NCBI GenBank assembly: GCA_023269695.1
Contig: JAHFPS010000009.1
Location: forward strand, 1-42,702
Direction: 5' to 3'
DNA length: 42,702 bases
From: Rickettsia sp.
GTDB taxonomy: Bacteria; Pseudomonadota; Alphaproteobacteria; Rickettsiales; Rickettsiaceae
The notes below the pieces were generated by a model that saw only the letters and a list, made by a program, of their open reading frames with translations, was not told the DNA's origin and searched no databases. The translations under genes and the position numbers were made by a program. Below are positions 19,030 through 28,537 of this stretch, in pieces. The stretch's first letter is position 1, and each line of letters opens with the position of its first letter.

Positions 19030-21240
19030 GTGTTATATTACATAAACGTGATTCTTACTAATAATAGAGTGCGGTCTGCTTTATTAATGTTGGTAGGCTG
19101 CTTTACTACTCTATTATTAGTAACTTATAATCCAGACGATCCTTCTTTTAATTCTGTAACAGGCAAATATCCAAGCAATTTATTAGGTTATTTTGGTTGT
19201 TATTTAGCGGATATTTTTTACCAATTTTTTGGTATAGCGTCGTTTATTTTGCCAATTTGTTGTTTTTTTTGGTCTTTGAGCGTGTGGCGTTTAGAGAAAA
19301 AATGGGTTACCATCAGGATAATGGTGCTGCTGCTTTCAATTATATCATTATCGGTAGTCTGCACTAAGATAAAAATTGATTATTTACCGGCAGGTGCCGG
19401 CGGAACAGTTGGTACTATTATTTATCCACTAATCAAACAATTAGATGCTAGAGCCGATTACGCTTTAATTATTATTACATTTATTTTATTATTTTTATTG
19501 GCAGAAATAAAATTTTCAGCTTTTTGGAACGTTATAATTAAATTATTCCAATTAATACCTTATAAAAAATTTATCCCATTACCTACAATATCAACTAAAC
19601 AATCTTCAACAAAAAAGCCCCCTTTTATTAATCAAGAAGAAGCTTCATATGCTGACAAAATAGATGGATTCCCAGGAAAAAATAATGACTCGCAATCTCA
19701 TTCTTTAAGGAAACAATCTTCATTAAGAAAAGAAAATGACCAATTACCAGACTTGCCACCTATCGAATTATTAAAACAAGTTGACAGCCCAAATATAAAA
19801 GTAGAAACTTTATCAGAACTACAACATAATGCCCAAATACTGCTAACTGTTCTGAATGATTTTGGTGTAAAAGGTCAGGTCATTAATATTAGCCAAGGTC
19901 CAGTTGTCACCTTATATGAATTTGAGCCAGCTGCCGGTACTAAATCTTCTAGGATTATAGGTTTATCAGACGATATTGCTAGGTCTTTATCTGCGATATC
20001 AACTAGAATAGCTGTAATACCAGGTAGAAATGTTCTAGGTATTGAATTACCCAATAAACAACGAGCTTTCTTTTGTCTAAGAGAATTAATTGAAACACCG
20101 GAATATCAAGATAGTAGCATTATGCTACCATTAATTTTAGGTAAGGATCTAGCTGGCAAGCCTTTTGTTGCAGATTTAGCAAAAATGCCGCATTTGCTAG
20201 TTGCAGGTACGACTGGTTCCGGTAAATCAGTGGCAATTAACGCGATGATAATCTCCCTACTTTACCGCTATACCCCAGAAGAATGTCGGTTAATAATGAT
20301 TGATCCCAAAATGCTTGAACTATCAACCTATGATGGCATACCACATCTTCTAACTCCAGTGGTTACCGAGCCAAGTAAAGCAGTGGTAGCCCTTAAATGG
20401 GCGGTAAAAGAGATGGAAAATCGTTATAGGGCAATGTCAAATATTGGGGTCAGAAATATAGCAGGTTATAATGCTAAAATTCTGGAAGCTGCGTCAAGCG
20501 GTAAAATATTAGAACGTTCTGTCCAAACAGGATTTGATCCGGAAACTGGTAAGCCTATTTATGAGACAATTGAAATGAATATGGAGAAATTACCATTCAT
20601 TGTAGTAATTGTTGATGAAATGGCTGACTTAATGCTGGTAGCCGGCAAGGATATCGAATTATCGATACAACGTCTAGCTCAAATGGCAAGAGCCGCAGGT
20701 ATTCATATTATCATGGCAACTCAGAGACCTTCTGTTGATGTTATTACTGGGGTAATTAAAGCTAATTTCCCAAGTCGTATCAGTTTTAAAGTAACTTCTA
20801 AGATTGATAGTAGAACTATTCTTGGTGAACAAGGCTCTGAGCAATTACTTGGTATGGGAGATATGCTTTATATGGGTAATTCTTCAAAGATTACCAGGGT
20901 TCATGGTCCATTTGTTGATGATAAAGAGGTAGAAAAAGTAACTCAATATTTAAGATCAACAGGAGTGCCTGAATATCTTTCAGCAGTGACTCAGCAATTA
21001 GATGATGAGGAAGTAAATGCCGAGAGTCTAGGGGATGACTCAACCAATGATGAAACTTTATATAAAAGAGCCGTACAAATAGTACAATTGGAACGAAAAG
21101 TATCAATTAGCTATATACAAAGATGTTTACGAATTGGTTATAATCGAGCTGCTACTCTTGTGGAAAAAATGGAAGAAAATGGGGTGATATCCCCTCCCAA
21201 CCATACTGGTAAAAGAGAAATATTATTGCCAGAAAATTAG
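19030..21240 (+). CDS. ftsK: DNA translocase FtsK
   Basis: Septal DNA pump that moves chromosome termini and activates XerCD at dif. The 736-aa protein has four N-terminal membrane spans (to about 165), a short polar linker (about 180-250) and the motor domain. Walker A GTTGSGKS starts at residue 393, Walker B is [11 protein letters not shown], and [20 protein letters not shown] is present. The C-terminal gamma winged helix ([21 protein letters not shown]) reads DNA polarity sequences. The start is a GTG at 19030, giving MLYYIN, which agrees with my recollection of Rickettsia FtsK. It lies just after the 6S terminator. The partner recombinase gene (xerC) lies at 10055. Confidence 0.96.
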   Translation: MLYYINVILTNNRVRSALLMLVGCFTTLLLVTYNPDDPSFNSVTGKYPSNLLGYFGCYLADIFYQFFGIASFILPICCFFWSLSVWRLEKKWVTIRIMVLLLSIISLSVVCTKIKIDYLPAGAGGTVGTIIYPLIKQLDARADYALIIITFILLFLLAEIKFSAFWNVIIKLFQLIPYKKFIPLPTISTKQSSTKKPPFINQEEASYADKIDGFPGKNNDSQSHSLRKQSSLRKENDQLPDLPPIELLKQVDSPNIKVETLSELQHNAQILLTVLNDFGVKGQVINISQGPVVTLYEFEPAAGTKSSRIIGLSDDIARSLSAISTRIAVIPGRNVLGIELPNKQRAFFCLRELIETPEYQDSSIMLPLILGKDLAGKPFVADLAKMPHLLVAGTTGSGKSVAINAMIISLLYRYTPEECRLIMIDPKMLELSTYDGIPHLLTPVVTEPSKAVVALKWAVKEMENRYRAMSNIGVRNIAGYNAKILEAASSGKILERSVQTGFDPETGKPIYETIEMNMEKLPFIVVIVDEMADLMLVAGKDIELSIQRLAQMARAAGIHIIMATQRPSVDVITGVIKANFPSRISFKVTSKIDSRTILGEQGSEQLLGMGDMLYMGNSSKITRVHGPFVDDKEVEKVTQYLRSTGVPEYLSAVTQQLDDEEVNAESLGDDSTNDETLYKRAVQIVQLERKVSISYIQRCLRIGYNRAATLVEKMEENGVISPPNHTGKREILLPEN

Positions 21241-21298
21241 AGGTAGAACGGGTTTAGAGGTTATCATGGTAGTTTAAAAGTTGCGGAAAAATAACCTG

Positions 21299-21440
21299 CG
21301 TCATTGCGAGGAGGCATGAGCCGACGAAGCAATCCTGTTTTGTGTCATCCCTGCTTCGGTGCGGGATCTTAGATTCCCGCTTACGCGGGAATGACAATTT
21401 ACAATTGCTTCGTCGACCTTATGGTTTCCTCGCAATGACG
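21299..21440. repeat. Palindromic element with nested palindrome (orientation B)
   Basis: CGTCATTGCGAGGAGGCATG pairs with TTTCCTCGCAATGACG. The nested double palindrome is at 21343-21396 (TGTCATCCCTGC ... CGGGAATGACA). The 58 bp before it, including AGTTTAAAAGTT, resembles part of the shared unit found at 28311. The rest of the ftsK-bcr gap (21241-21570) holds no gene I can see. Confidence 0.8.
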
Positions 21441-21570
21441 CCGTTTGATGTACCGTTTTAACTCGGACACTAGTGAAGTAACTAGCGGAATCTAAAGAAT
21501 AGATTGAAAAGTATTAGACATGTTTAATATATAATATATATTCATTTTTCTAATCTGAAAGTATGGTTTT

Positions 21571-22743
21571 ATGAATTTGTTCATTACTATTTTAATTATG
21601 GGAATTTTATCTGGGGCTGAGGTAGATTTATTCGTCCCTAGTTTTCCAGATTTACAAGATAGCTTTAATCTTTCTACTTTTAAGGTAGAATTCCTACTAG
21701 GAATAAATCTCATAGCCCATTGCGTTACTGCTCTAATTGTTGGAAATTTAGGAGATAGGTTTGGTAGAAGAGTAATTATTCTTATAGGTCTTGTAATATT
21801 TGTTGTTGGTAGTAGTTTTTGTCTATTTGCCATAGATTATTATATGTTACTATTTGGTAGATTTCTACAAGGGGTTGGTATATCTGGTGCAGCGGTGCTT
21901 GGCTATGTAGTACTTTCTGATGTATATTCGGTCAAACAACAACAACAAATGGTGGGAGCTTTAAATGGTACTGTTACCTTAGCCATGGCTTGTGCTCCGG
22001 TAGTAGGAAGTTATGTAAATTTTTTGCTTAGTTGGCAAGGTAATTTTGCTATACTGTTAATATTGGGAGTTTTTTGTTTGATAATCGGCATATTATTTAT
22101 TCCCAAAGGGCAGACAAATGATAATGTAAAAATGTCCCTAAGGGAATATAGTGTAGTCTTTAAATCTAAAAAAACTGTATATTATCTAATAACCCTGATT
22201 TTTTTATTTCAAGCTTATTGGGTGTTTATTGGTATTGCTCCTATCTTGTATATGCAAGATCTAGGAGTGCCTATTCAACAATTTGGTCTATATCAAGGGG
22301 CATTGTCTGCAGTATTTTCAGCTATCAGTTTTAGCAATAGTTATTTATTTAACAAGTTTGGACAGAAAAAATGTTTTTTCTTTAGTATAGCAGCACTTGT
22401 AGCTTTTATAATTGCTGCTATAGTTCTGGTTATACTTGAAGCTAATGATCCATTAATAATAACGATAGTAGTACAATTAGTGACGATTGGCACAATATTT
22501 CCTTGTAATATTTTATGGATCCTTGCATTAGAGAGTATGCCAAATGCTAAAGGTAGGATTACTGCTATATTGGTATCAGGAAGATTGATTGTTACCGCAA
22601 TATGTTTGCAGTTGGTTAGTTATTTTTATCAAGGCACTTTTACGTCATTAGCAATTGCTATGTGTATCTCTATAGTTATAGCATTGATGGCTTGTTATAA
22701 ATTATTGCAAGAAGATAAGATTTTTAATAAATCTGAATTATAA
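21571..22743 (+). CDS. bcr: Bcr/CflA-type MFS drug efflux transporter
   Basis: Twelve-span major facilitator protein (390 aa) of the drug:proton antiporter class. The N-terminus has the usual acidic start of the Bcr family (MGILSGAEVDLFVPSFPDL). Motif A is GNLGDRFGRR between spans 2 and 3, followed by GRFLQGVGISGAA and the antiporter motif region ALNGTVTLAMACAPVVGSY. Bcr proteins export bicyclomycin, sulfonamides or other small molecules; Rickettsia carry several paralogues. The substrate is unknown. lolC follows after 2 bp, so the three genes to 24654 are one unit. Confidence 0.85.
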   Translation: MNLFITILIMGILSGAEVDLFVPSFPDLQDSFNLSTFKVEFLLGINLIAHCVTALIVGNLGDRFGRRVIILIGLVIFVVGSSFCLFAIDYYMLLFGRFLQGVGISGAAVLGYVVLSDVYSVKQQQQMVGALNGTVTLAMACAPVVGSYVNFLLSWQGNFAILLILGVFCLIIGILFIPKGQTNDNVKMSLREYSVVFKSKKTVYYLITLIFLFQAYWVFIGIAPILYMQDLGVPIQQFGLYQGALSAVFSAISFSNSYLFNKFGQKKCFFFSIAALVAFIIAAIVLVILEANDPLIITIVVQLVTIGTIFPCNILWILALESMPNAKGRITAILVSGRLIVTAICLQLVSYFYQGTFTSLAIAMCISIVIALMACYKLLQEDKIFNKSEL

Positions 22744-22745
22744 TA

Positions 22746-23993
22746 ATGATAAAAAATAATTTTATTTTAAAAGTAGCAGTTCGATATTTTAGAGCCAAGA
22801 AGAATGAGAAATTTGTTTCTATTATTGCTGGTTTTTCTTTGATGGGTGTTACCATTGGTGTTGCTGCATTAATAGTGATTATGTCCGTTATGAACGGTTT
22901 TCATTATGAATTCACCAAAAACATTATTGGTCTTAATGGTGACATTACCATAACTCCATTATCATGCTCTATCTCAAATTATGACGAAATTAAAGAAAAG
23001 CTACTTAGTAAGAATTATATAAGACATATTTCTCCAACTGTTGTAGGGCAAGCTCTGGCATTAGGTACAAGAACGAATAGTGGCGTTATGATTAAAGGTA
23101 TAGATTTAATTGAACTCCAATATAATAATCAGATTTTACAAAATGTTAATTCTGGAGATTTTGCCGATTTTTCTGGCAAAGATGTGGTGGCAATTGGTAA
23201 TGAACTTGCTCGTAACCTGGGAATTCAAGTAGGAGAAAAAATAAAATTAATTTCTTCCAGTTCAATTTCTACTGCCTTTGGCAGTATGCCTAGATCTAAA
23301 GAATTCATGGTTGTGGCTACTTTTACTAGTGGTATGTATGATTATGATTCGGCAACTATTTTAATGCCACTTATTGCTGCACAAAATTTTCTGTCTTTCA
23401 GTGAAGTTATTAATCTAATCAAGGTAACAACAATAGAACCGAATAAAGCGGAAATGTTTGCTTGGGAGATACAAAATCTTTTAGGATCAAAATTAAGAGT
23501 GATAAGTTGGCAGAAATCAAATTTACAGTTTCTAAATGCTTTGGCTGTTGAAGGGGTAGCATTGTTTACTATTCTTTCTCTGATTATTATGGTAGCAGGC
23601 TTTAATATCGTTTCTAGCTTGTTTATGTTGGTTAAAGACAAGACCTCGGATATTGCAGTGCTACGTACTATTGGTGCAAGTACCAGGCAGATTATGCTTA
23701 TTTTTCTTTGTAATGGTATGTTTATAGGTTTGCTCGGTACGATTTCAGGTGTAATATTGGGTACTAGCTTTGCTTATAATATCCAGTCTATTAGAAATAT
23801 TCTGGAGAAAATAACTGGTGCTAAAATTTTTGAAGCAGCGATTTATTTTTTATATAATCTACCGTCAAGGGTAAGAATAGAAGATGTGACATTAGTATCA
23901 AGTATTTCTATTGTGCTATGTTTTTGTGCAACAATTTATCCTTCATATAAAGCTGCCAAGTTAAATCCTGTGGATGCTCTACGTTATGAATAA
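22746..23993 (+). CDS. lolC: Lipoprotein-releasing system permease LolC/LolE
   Basis: Membrane subunit of the LolCDE ABC transporter, which releases outer-membrane lipoproteins from the inner membrane to LolA. The 415-aa product has one N-terminal span (SLMGVTIGVAALIVIMSVMNGF), a periplasmic domain of about 220 residues, and three C-terminal spans with the FtsX-like core (LRTIGASTRQIMLIF). The N-terminal RYFRAKKNEKFVSIIAGFS is typical. Only one permease gene is present, so the complex probably uses a homodimer, as in many alphaproteobacteria. Its stop codon lies inside the start of lolD (ATGAATAA). Confidence 0.92.
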   Translation: MIKNNFILKVAVRYFRAKKNEKFVSIIAGFSLMGVTIGVAALIVIMSVMNGFHYEFTKNIIGLNGDITITPLSCSISNYDEIKEKLLSKNYIRHISPTVVGQALALGTRTNSGVMIKGIDLIELQYNNQILQNVNSGDFADFSGKDVVAIGNELARNLGIQVGEKIKLISSSSISTAFGSMPRSKEFMVVATFTSGMYDYDSATILMPLIAAQNFLSFSEVINLIKVTTIEPNKAEMFAWEIQNLLGSKLRVISWQKSNLQFLNALAVEGVALFTILSLIIMVAGFNIVSSLFMLVKDKTSDIAVLRTIGASTRQIMLIFLCNGMFIGLLGTISGVILGTSFAYNIQSIRNILEKITGAKIFEAAIYFLYNLPSRVRIEDVTLVSSISIVLCFCATIYPSYKAAKLNPVDALRYE

Positions 23994-24654
23994 AGTCGCA
24001 TTAGTATTAAAAAATATTTCTAAAAAATATCAGCAAGGAAAATCTATTATTGAAGTGTTAAGTAATGTTAATTTGACTGTAATGCGAGGCGAATTAGTTG
24101 CCGTAATAGGTGCTTCTGGTAGTGGTAAATCAACTTTACTGCATATAGCTGGTTTACTCGATATGCCAAATAGCGGGGAAGTACAGATAGCTTCAACAAA
24201 CTATTCCCAGAACTACGCTCATATAATAAGATTGCATAATATAGGTTTTGTCTATCAACAACATCATTTACTCAAAGATTTTACTGCCTTAGAGAATGTA
24301 GCAATGCCAAAATTGATTGCTGGTAATGATCATAAATCGTCTTTTAAAGAGGCGGAAGAGCTATTAGCAGAGTTAGGGCTAGCTAATAAAATACATAATA
24401 TGCCGGGTGAATTATCTGGTGGTGAACAACAAAGAGTAGCTATTGCCCGTAGCCTCATTAATAATCCTCAAATTATTTTAGCCGATGAACCTACTGGTAA
24501 TTTAGATCCTAATACTGCTAATGAGGTTTTTAACTTATTGCTTAAAACTGCTAATCAAAAAAATACTGCTATTATTGTGGTAACTCATAATCATGAAATG
24601 GCACATAAAATGGATAGAATATATCAATTAAAATATGGTGAATTGCTTAGCTAA
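23986..24654 (+). CDS. lolD: Lipoprotein-releasing system ATPase LolD
   Basis: ATPase subunit of LolCDE. The 222-aa product has Walker A GASGSGKS at residues 42-49, Q-loop FVYQQHHLL, signature LSGGEQQR, Walker B IILADEPTGNLD and the H-loop VVTHNHEMA, all in MacB/LolD style. I chose the ATG at 23986, overlapping the lolC stop by 8 bp. The gene ends CTTAGCTAA. These last bases coincide with the outer inverted repeat of the element that fills the gap to hemW, so the element may have supplied the stop codon. Confidence 0.93.
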   Translation: MNKVALVLKNISKKYQQGKSIIEVLSNVNLTVMRGELVAVIGASGSGKSTLLHIAGLLDMPNSGEVQIASTNYSQNYAHIIRLHNIGFVYQQHHLLKDFTALENVAMPKLIAGNDHKSSFKEAEELLAELGLANKIHNMPGELSGGEQQRVAIARSLINNPQIILADEPTGNLDPNTANEVFNLLLKTANQKNTAIIVVTHNHEMAHKMDRIYQLKYGELLS

Positions 24655-24949
24655 CCTGATTAGGTTGTTGATATTGTTATAAGTTCCTAAATGTCATGCA
24701 AGGAAGCACGAAGCCACAATTGTCGAAAGTTAGAAGAGGAAGCGGGTTTAGGCAAGCTACTTTATAAAGTCATATGTGGTCAACGTCATTGCGAGAAGAC
24801 CGTAATTGTAAGTTGTCATTCCCGCGTAGGCGGGAATCTAAGATCCCTGCTTTCGCAGGGATGACACAACAATGGATTGCTTCGTTCGGGCTTCGCACCT
24901 CCTCGCAATGACGGAGAGGCTATCTAAAACATTAACGGGTTAGCTTATA
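24647..24949. repeat. Composite element between lolD and hemW
   Basis: Outer arms TTAGCTAACCTGATTAGG (24647) and CGGGTTAGCTTATA (ending 24949) are inverted. Inside are the shared unit (24714-24783), the palindromic core (24784-24913) with arms CGTCATTGCGAGAAG and CCTCGCAATGACG, and a nested double palindrome at 24814-24866 (orientation A). Its left end overlaps the last codons of lolD. No gene is seen in it. Confidence 0.8.
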
Positions 24950-24958
24950 CAAAAAATT

Positions 24959-26140
24959 CTATTTAAACAACCTTGGTACTATATAACTGTGTAACATTAG
25001 ACCTTTATCTGTAAGATTAATGTAACCTTTATCACCTAATTCCTCATCCAACTGAAGTAGACCTAACTTTTTATAATATGTTGCCTTTTGTACATCCAAA
25101 ATCTCAAATAATTGCTTACCAGTTCTTTTTTGTATAATGTCAATATTTAGACCCTTTTCAAGACGTAGTCCCATCATTAACATTTCTTCAATTATTTCTT
25201 GCATAGCAAGTTTATTAATATGCTGAATACCACACCCTAAACTATTAACAGCTTGTAACCATTTTTCTGGTTTATGCCACATCATGATACTATAGAGATT
25301 AGATGTAAAATTACTATCGTACATATTAACTCTGCTGTGAGCACCAGGACCTATACCTAAATAATTATTATATTGCCAATATGTCAAGTTATGCTTACAT
25401 TCATGACCTAATATAGCATAATTTGATATTTCATATCTAAGATACCCTTGGGACTTTAAGTATAAGTTAGTCCATTCATACTGATCAGCTGCTTGATCTG
25501 AACTTGGTATAGTCAGATTTCCATCGTTAAATAATTTATAAAATAACGTACCTTTTTCGATGACTAGTTGATACAATGAGATATGACCTGAGGCAAGTTC
25601 CATGGCATTAGTCAATTCATCTTGCCAACTTTCTAGAGTTTGGTTACTTCTTGCATAAATTAGGTCAAAAGATATTCTAGGAAAAATACGGCGAGCTGTC
25701 TCAATAGTTTTGATTGCTTGCCCCACATCATGTTGTCTCCCTAAATTCTTTAAGTCATTTTCCACTAGAGACTGGACACCAATTGACACACGATTTATTC
25801 CAGCTGATCTAAAATCTCTAAATTTCTCAGTCTCAAATGAAGTGGGATTTGTTTCTAAAGTAATTTCTGTTTGCTCATCTATTATTGCTAGATTTGCTAT
25901 TTTTTTAATTATTCCTTCAACAACAAATGGCTTCATTAAAGATGGAGTTCCACCGCCAAAAAAAATAGATTTTATATATTTATGACCTATAATATCCTTG
26001 AAATAATTCAGCTCCAGCTCATAACATTTCAGCCAATCATCATGGTCTACTTTATCTGAAACATGAGAGTTAAAATCACAATACGGGCATTTTGATAAAC
26101 AGAATGGCCAGTGTATATATATCGATAATTGTTCTTTCAT
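24959..26140 (-). CDS. hemW: Radical SAM heme chaperone HemW (HemN-like)
   Basis: The protein has 393 aa. The radical SAM cluster motif FCLSKCPYC puts Cys at residues 14, 18 and 21, followed by the FFGGGTPSL motif, ETNPTSFE and the HemN-type C-terminal domain with LTYWQYNNYLGIGPGAHS. It is shorter than true HemN (about 455 aa) and lacks HemN's extra N-terminal region, which fits HemW, a protein that binds heme and inserts it into respiratory enzymes. It is often misannotated as coproporphyrinogen oxidase. Both flanks are repeat elements, so it is probably transcribed alone. Confidence 0.88.
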   Translation of the reverse strand: MKEQLSIYIHWPFCLSKCPYCDFNSHVSDKVDHDDWLKCYELELNYFKDIIGHKYIKSIFFGGGTPSLMKPFVVEGIIKKIANLAIIDEQTEITLETNPTSFETEKFRDFRSAGINRVSIGVQSLVENDLKNLGRQHDVGQAIKTIETARRIFPRISFDLIYARSNQTLESWQDELTNAMELASGHISLYQLVIEKGTLFYKLFNDGNLTIPSSDQAADQYEWTNLYLKSQGYLRYEISNYAILGHECKHNLTYWQYNNYLGIGPGAHSRVNMYDSNFTSNLYSIMMWHKPEKWLQAVNSLGCGIQHINKLAMQEIIEEMLMMGLRLEKGLNIDIIQKRTGKQLFEILDVQKATYYKKLGLLQLDEELGDKGYINLTDKGLMLHSYIVPRLFK

Positions 26141-26165
26141 GTTTGGTTTTACAATAAATACTTAG

Positions 26166-26339
26166 TAACTCTATGGCTTATGAGTCTAAAAAATGTCATT
26201 GCGAGGAGGTCATAAGACCGACGAAGCAATCCTGTTTTGTGTCATCCCTGCGAAAGCAGGGATCTTAGATTCCCGCCTACTCGGGAATGACATCTTTTCC
26301 GTTGAAACAAATGGGCAAATGCTAATCAGATTAGCTATA
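26166..26339. repeat. Palindromic element with nested palindrome and decayed right arm
   Basis: The left arm TGTCATTGCGAGGAGGTC (26194), the loop GACGAAGCAATCCTGTTTTG and the nested double palindrome 26240-26292 (orientation B) are clear. The right inner arm has degenerated to TCTTTTCCGTTGAAAC. The right outer arm CTAATCAGATTAGCTATA ends at 26339. It lies between hemW and rpoH, both on the minus strand. Confidence 0.75.
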
Positions 26340-26346
26340 TAGACTT

Positions 26347-27228
26347 TTAAACAGGTTTTGGCATTTGTTGAAGTATAAAGTTTTTTACTTTCTCAAATGC
26401 GGTATTTTCAATCTGTCTAATTCTTTCCTTAGAAATTTTATATTCCATACTAAGAATATCCAGAGTTTTTGGAGAATCTGTTAATTTACGCTCAGTAAGA
26501 ATATGTAATTCGCGATCATTTAATATCTTCATCGCTTGGGTTAACAAATTATGTTTATTAGCAGAATCCTCTTGGCTAATTAACCTTAGCTCTTGACTTG
26601 GACGAGTTTCTGGTAAAAATTCAATTAATTCACTACCGCCATTATCATCGCCATTTACCAAATTATTCAGCGATAAGTCCGGACCAGATAATCTAGCATT
26701 CATTTCACTAACCTCACTCGTAGTAACCCCAAGTTCACGAGCAATCTGAACAAAATCTTGATCTGTGACAGCTCTTGAATATAGGTTAGCAATTTTATGC
26801 TTAATTTTACCAAGACTAAAGAATAACTTTTTTTGTGCTGCTGTAGTACCCATTTTAACCAAAGACCAAGATTTCAAAACATATTCATGGATTGAAGCTT
26901 TAATCCACCACAGAGCATAAGTAGACAAACGAAAGCCTAAATCAGGATTATATTTCTTTACTGCTTGCATAAGACCTAAATTTCCTTCTGACACAAGCTC
27001 ATTTATAGGTAGCCCATAATTTCTATATCTAATGGCAATTTTTGCTACTAATTTCAAGTGGCTAGTTACTAACTTATGAGCAGCTTCTAGATCATTTTGT
27101 TCAAGATAGGCTTTGGCAAGTAGAAATTCTTCCTCTTGTGAAAGTGATGGAACTTTATTAATTTTTTGCAAATATTGATAAAATCCTGATTCTGCAGAAA
27201 TTACTGGCACACTGATTTTGTTAGTCAT
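26347..27228 (-). CDS. rpoH: Heat-shock sigma factor RpoH (sigma-32)
   Basis: Alternative sigma factor for heat-shock genes, 293 aa. Region 2 is clear (LVAKIAIRYRNYGLPINELVSEGNLGLMQAV, then FRLSTYALWWIKASIHEYVL in parts). The RpoH box follows (QKKLFFSLGKIK), then region 3 and region 4 with an HTH (LDILSMEYKISKERIRQIE). A single copy is seen here. Two palindromic elements occupy most of the space upstream, and the first begins only about 30 bp from the start codon. The promoter must therefore be within or beyond it. Confidence 0.95.
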   Translation of the reverse strand: MTNKISVPVISAESGFYQYLQKINKVPSLSQEEEFLLAKAYLEQNDLEAAHKLVTSHLKLVAKIAIRYRNYGLPINELVSEGNLGLMQAVKKYNPDLGFRLSTYALWWIKASIHEYVLKSWSLVKMGTTAAQKKLFFSLGKIKHKIANLYSRAVTDQDFVQIARELGVTTSEVSEMNARLSGPDLSLNNLVNGDDNGGSELIEFLPETRPSQELRLISQEDSANKHNLLTQAMKILNDRELHILTERKLTDSPKTLDILSMEYKISKERIRQIENTAFEKVKNFILQQMPKPV

Positions 27229-27259
27229 ATAATACCTTTAAATAGGTTGCTTCACTTAA

Positions 27260-27417
27260 TATAGCTAACTCGTTAAGGTTCTAGATAACCTCTCCGTCAT
27301 TGCGAAGAAGACCGTAGGTCGACCACCCGAAGCAATCCAATAGCATGGATTGCCACTACACTCACGTGGTCTCGCAATGATGCCTGGGATATCTAGAACT
27401 TATTCGGGTTAGCTATA
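27260..27417. repeat. Terminal-inverted-repeat element upstream of rpoH, 158 bp
   Basis: Ends TATAGCTAACTCGTTAAGG and TTATTCGGGTTAGCTATA. The inner arms from TCTAGATAACCTCTCCGTC to the complement GATATCTAGAAC pair over most of the length. Loop arms GCAATCCAATAG and ATGGATTGC are present, with no nested palindrome. The right end reads TATAAT, a possible -10 box pointing toward ctaG. Confidence 0.85.
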
Positions 27418-27496
27418 ATATTTAAATGAGTATATAATATCATAGGTTTAAGATATTTTAAATAGACTTTTCGTAAAAAGTTGAAAATTGACTCTT

Positions 27497-27644
27497 TATA
27501 GCTAACCCGACTAGCATTACTCCAAATTCACATACGTCATTGTGAGACCACGCAGTGGTCGTGGCAATCCACTATTCTTGGATTGCTTCGTCGTGTTCAC
27601 GCACTCCTCGCAATGACAGAGTAATACTAATCGGGTTAGTTATA
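27497..27644. repeat. Terminal-inverted-repeat element upstream of ctaG, 148 bp
   Basis: The cleanest copy: TATAGCTAACCCGACTAGCATTACTC at the left (given here as its first 20-odd bases in two parts: TATAGCTAACCCG, ACTAGCATTACTC) and GAGTAATACTAATC, GGGTTAGTTATA at the right. Inner arms ACGTCATTGTGAG and CTCCTCGCAATGAC pair. TA dinucleotides flank both ends, suggesting insertion at TA. Confidence 0.85.
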
Positions 27645-27663
27645 TAATTAAGAGAGCAGTATA

Positions 27664-28224
27664 ATGTTACAAAAATCCAATAGGAAGTTTGCCTTAGCCT
27701 TAGTTAGCTTAGCACTTAGTATGGTTTTTTTAAGCTTTGCATCGATACCAATTTACAATTTATTTTGTAAAGTCACTGGCTATGGTGGCACCACTGTAAG
27801 ACAGGAGCTTAATATATATTCTCCTAAAAAGGGAACTAGAGTGATAACTATAGAATTTGACTCTAATGTTGATAGTAATTTACCTTGGCGATTTATTCCT
27901 AAACAAAGAAGGGCTACAGTTATCCCAGGACAAAATACACTAATTTTTTATGAGTCTGAAAATCTAAGTAACGATGATATAATAGGAACTTCTGTTTATA
28001 ATGTCACTCCCAATAAAGCTGGTAAGTATTTTGTTAAAATACATTGTTTTTGTTTTGAAGAACAGCTATTAAAAGCAGGAGAGAAAATGTTAATGCCCGT
28101 AACATTTTTTATAGACTCTGATTTTGAGGAAGATAAAGAAATGAATGATGTTGATACAATAACCCTATCTTATAGTTTTTATAAAGTCAGAGTTGTTGAA
28201 AAAGAACTAAAGAAATTCAAATAA
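27664..28224 (+). CDS. ctaG: Cytochrome c oxidase assembly protein CtaG/Cox11
   Basis: Copper chaperone that builds the CuB site of cytochrome c oxidase subunit I. The 186-aa product has one N-terminal membrane span ([25 protein letters not shown]), the motif [11 protein letters not shown], the copper-binding CFCFEEQLL and a periplasmic immunoglobulin-like domain. Length is normal. In many relatives it lies in a cox operon; here it stands alone between repeat elements, divergent from rpoH. Confidence 0.95.
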   Translation: MLQKSNRKFALALVSLALSMVFLSFASIPIYNLFCKVTGYGGTTVRQELNIYSPKKGTRVITIEFDSNVDSNLPWRFIPKQRRATVIPGQNTLIFYESENLSNDDIIGTSVYNVTPNKAGKYFVKIHCFCFEEQLLKAGEKMLMPVTFFIDSDFEEDKEMNDVDTITLSYSFYKVRVVEKELKKFK

Positions 28225-28258
28225 TAATTTAACAAAATAGAAATTTAGTATATATTTC

Positions 28259-28497
28259 TATAGCTAACCCGATTAGTATTACTCGTCATTGAGAGGATCC
28301 GCTTTGGTTACAGCTATCGAAAGTTAGAAGAGGAAGCGGTTTTAGATAGTGTACTTTAAAAGTTGTATGTGGTCAACGTCATTGCGAGAAGACCGTAGGT
28401 CGACGAAGCAATCCATAAAAGTAACCAAAAATGGATTGCTTCGTTCGGGCTTCGCACCTCCTCGCAATGACGAGTAATACTAATCAGGTTAACTATA
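28259..28497. repeat. Compound terminal-inverted-repeat element, 239 bp, between ctaG and map
   Basis: Outer ends TATAGCTAACCCGATTAG (28259) and CTAATCAGGTTAACTATA (28497). A first left inner arm (CTCGTCATTGAGAGGATCC) is followed by the shared unit (28311-28376) and then by a complete core (28377-28482: CGTCATTGCGAGAAG to CTCGCAATGACG). It looks like one element with a second left part inserted. No gene is seen. Confidence 0.8.
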
Positions 28498-28537
28498 CTT
28501 TCAATAGATGATTTTAATAAAAAAAGTTAATTATTTT

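Noticed and set aside
24959..26140. Call as oxygen-independent coproporphyrinogen III oxidase (HemN)
   Set aside because: Too short and without the HemN-specific N-terminal region; HemW fits better.
4165..28497. Repeated palindromes considered as a CRISPR array
   Set aside because: Copies are far apart in separate gaps, with no regular spacers and no cas genes.
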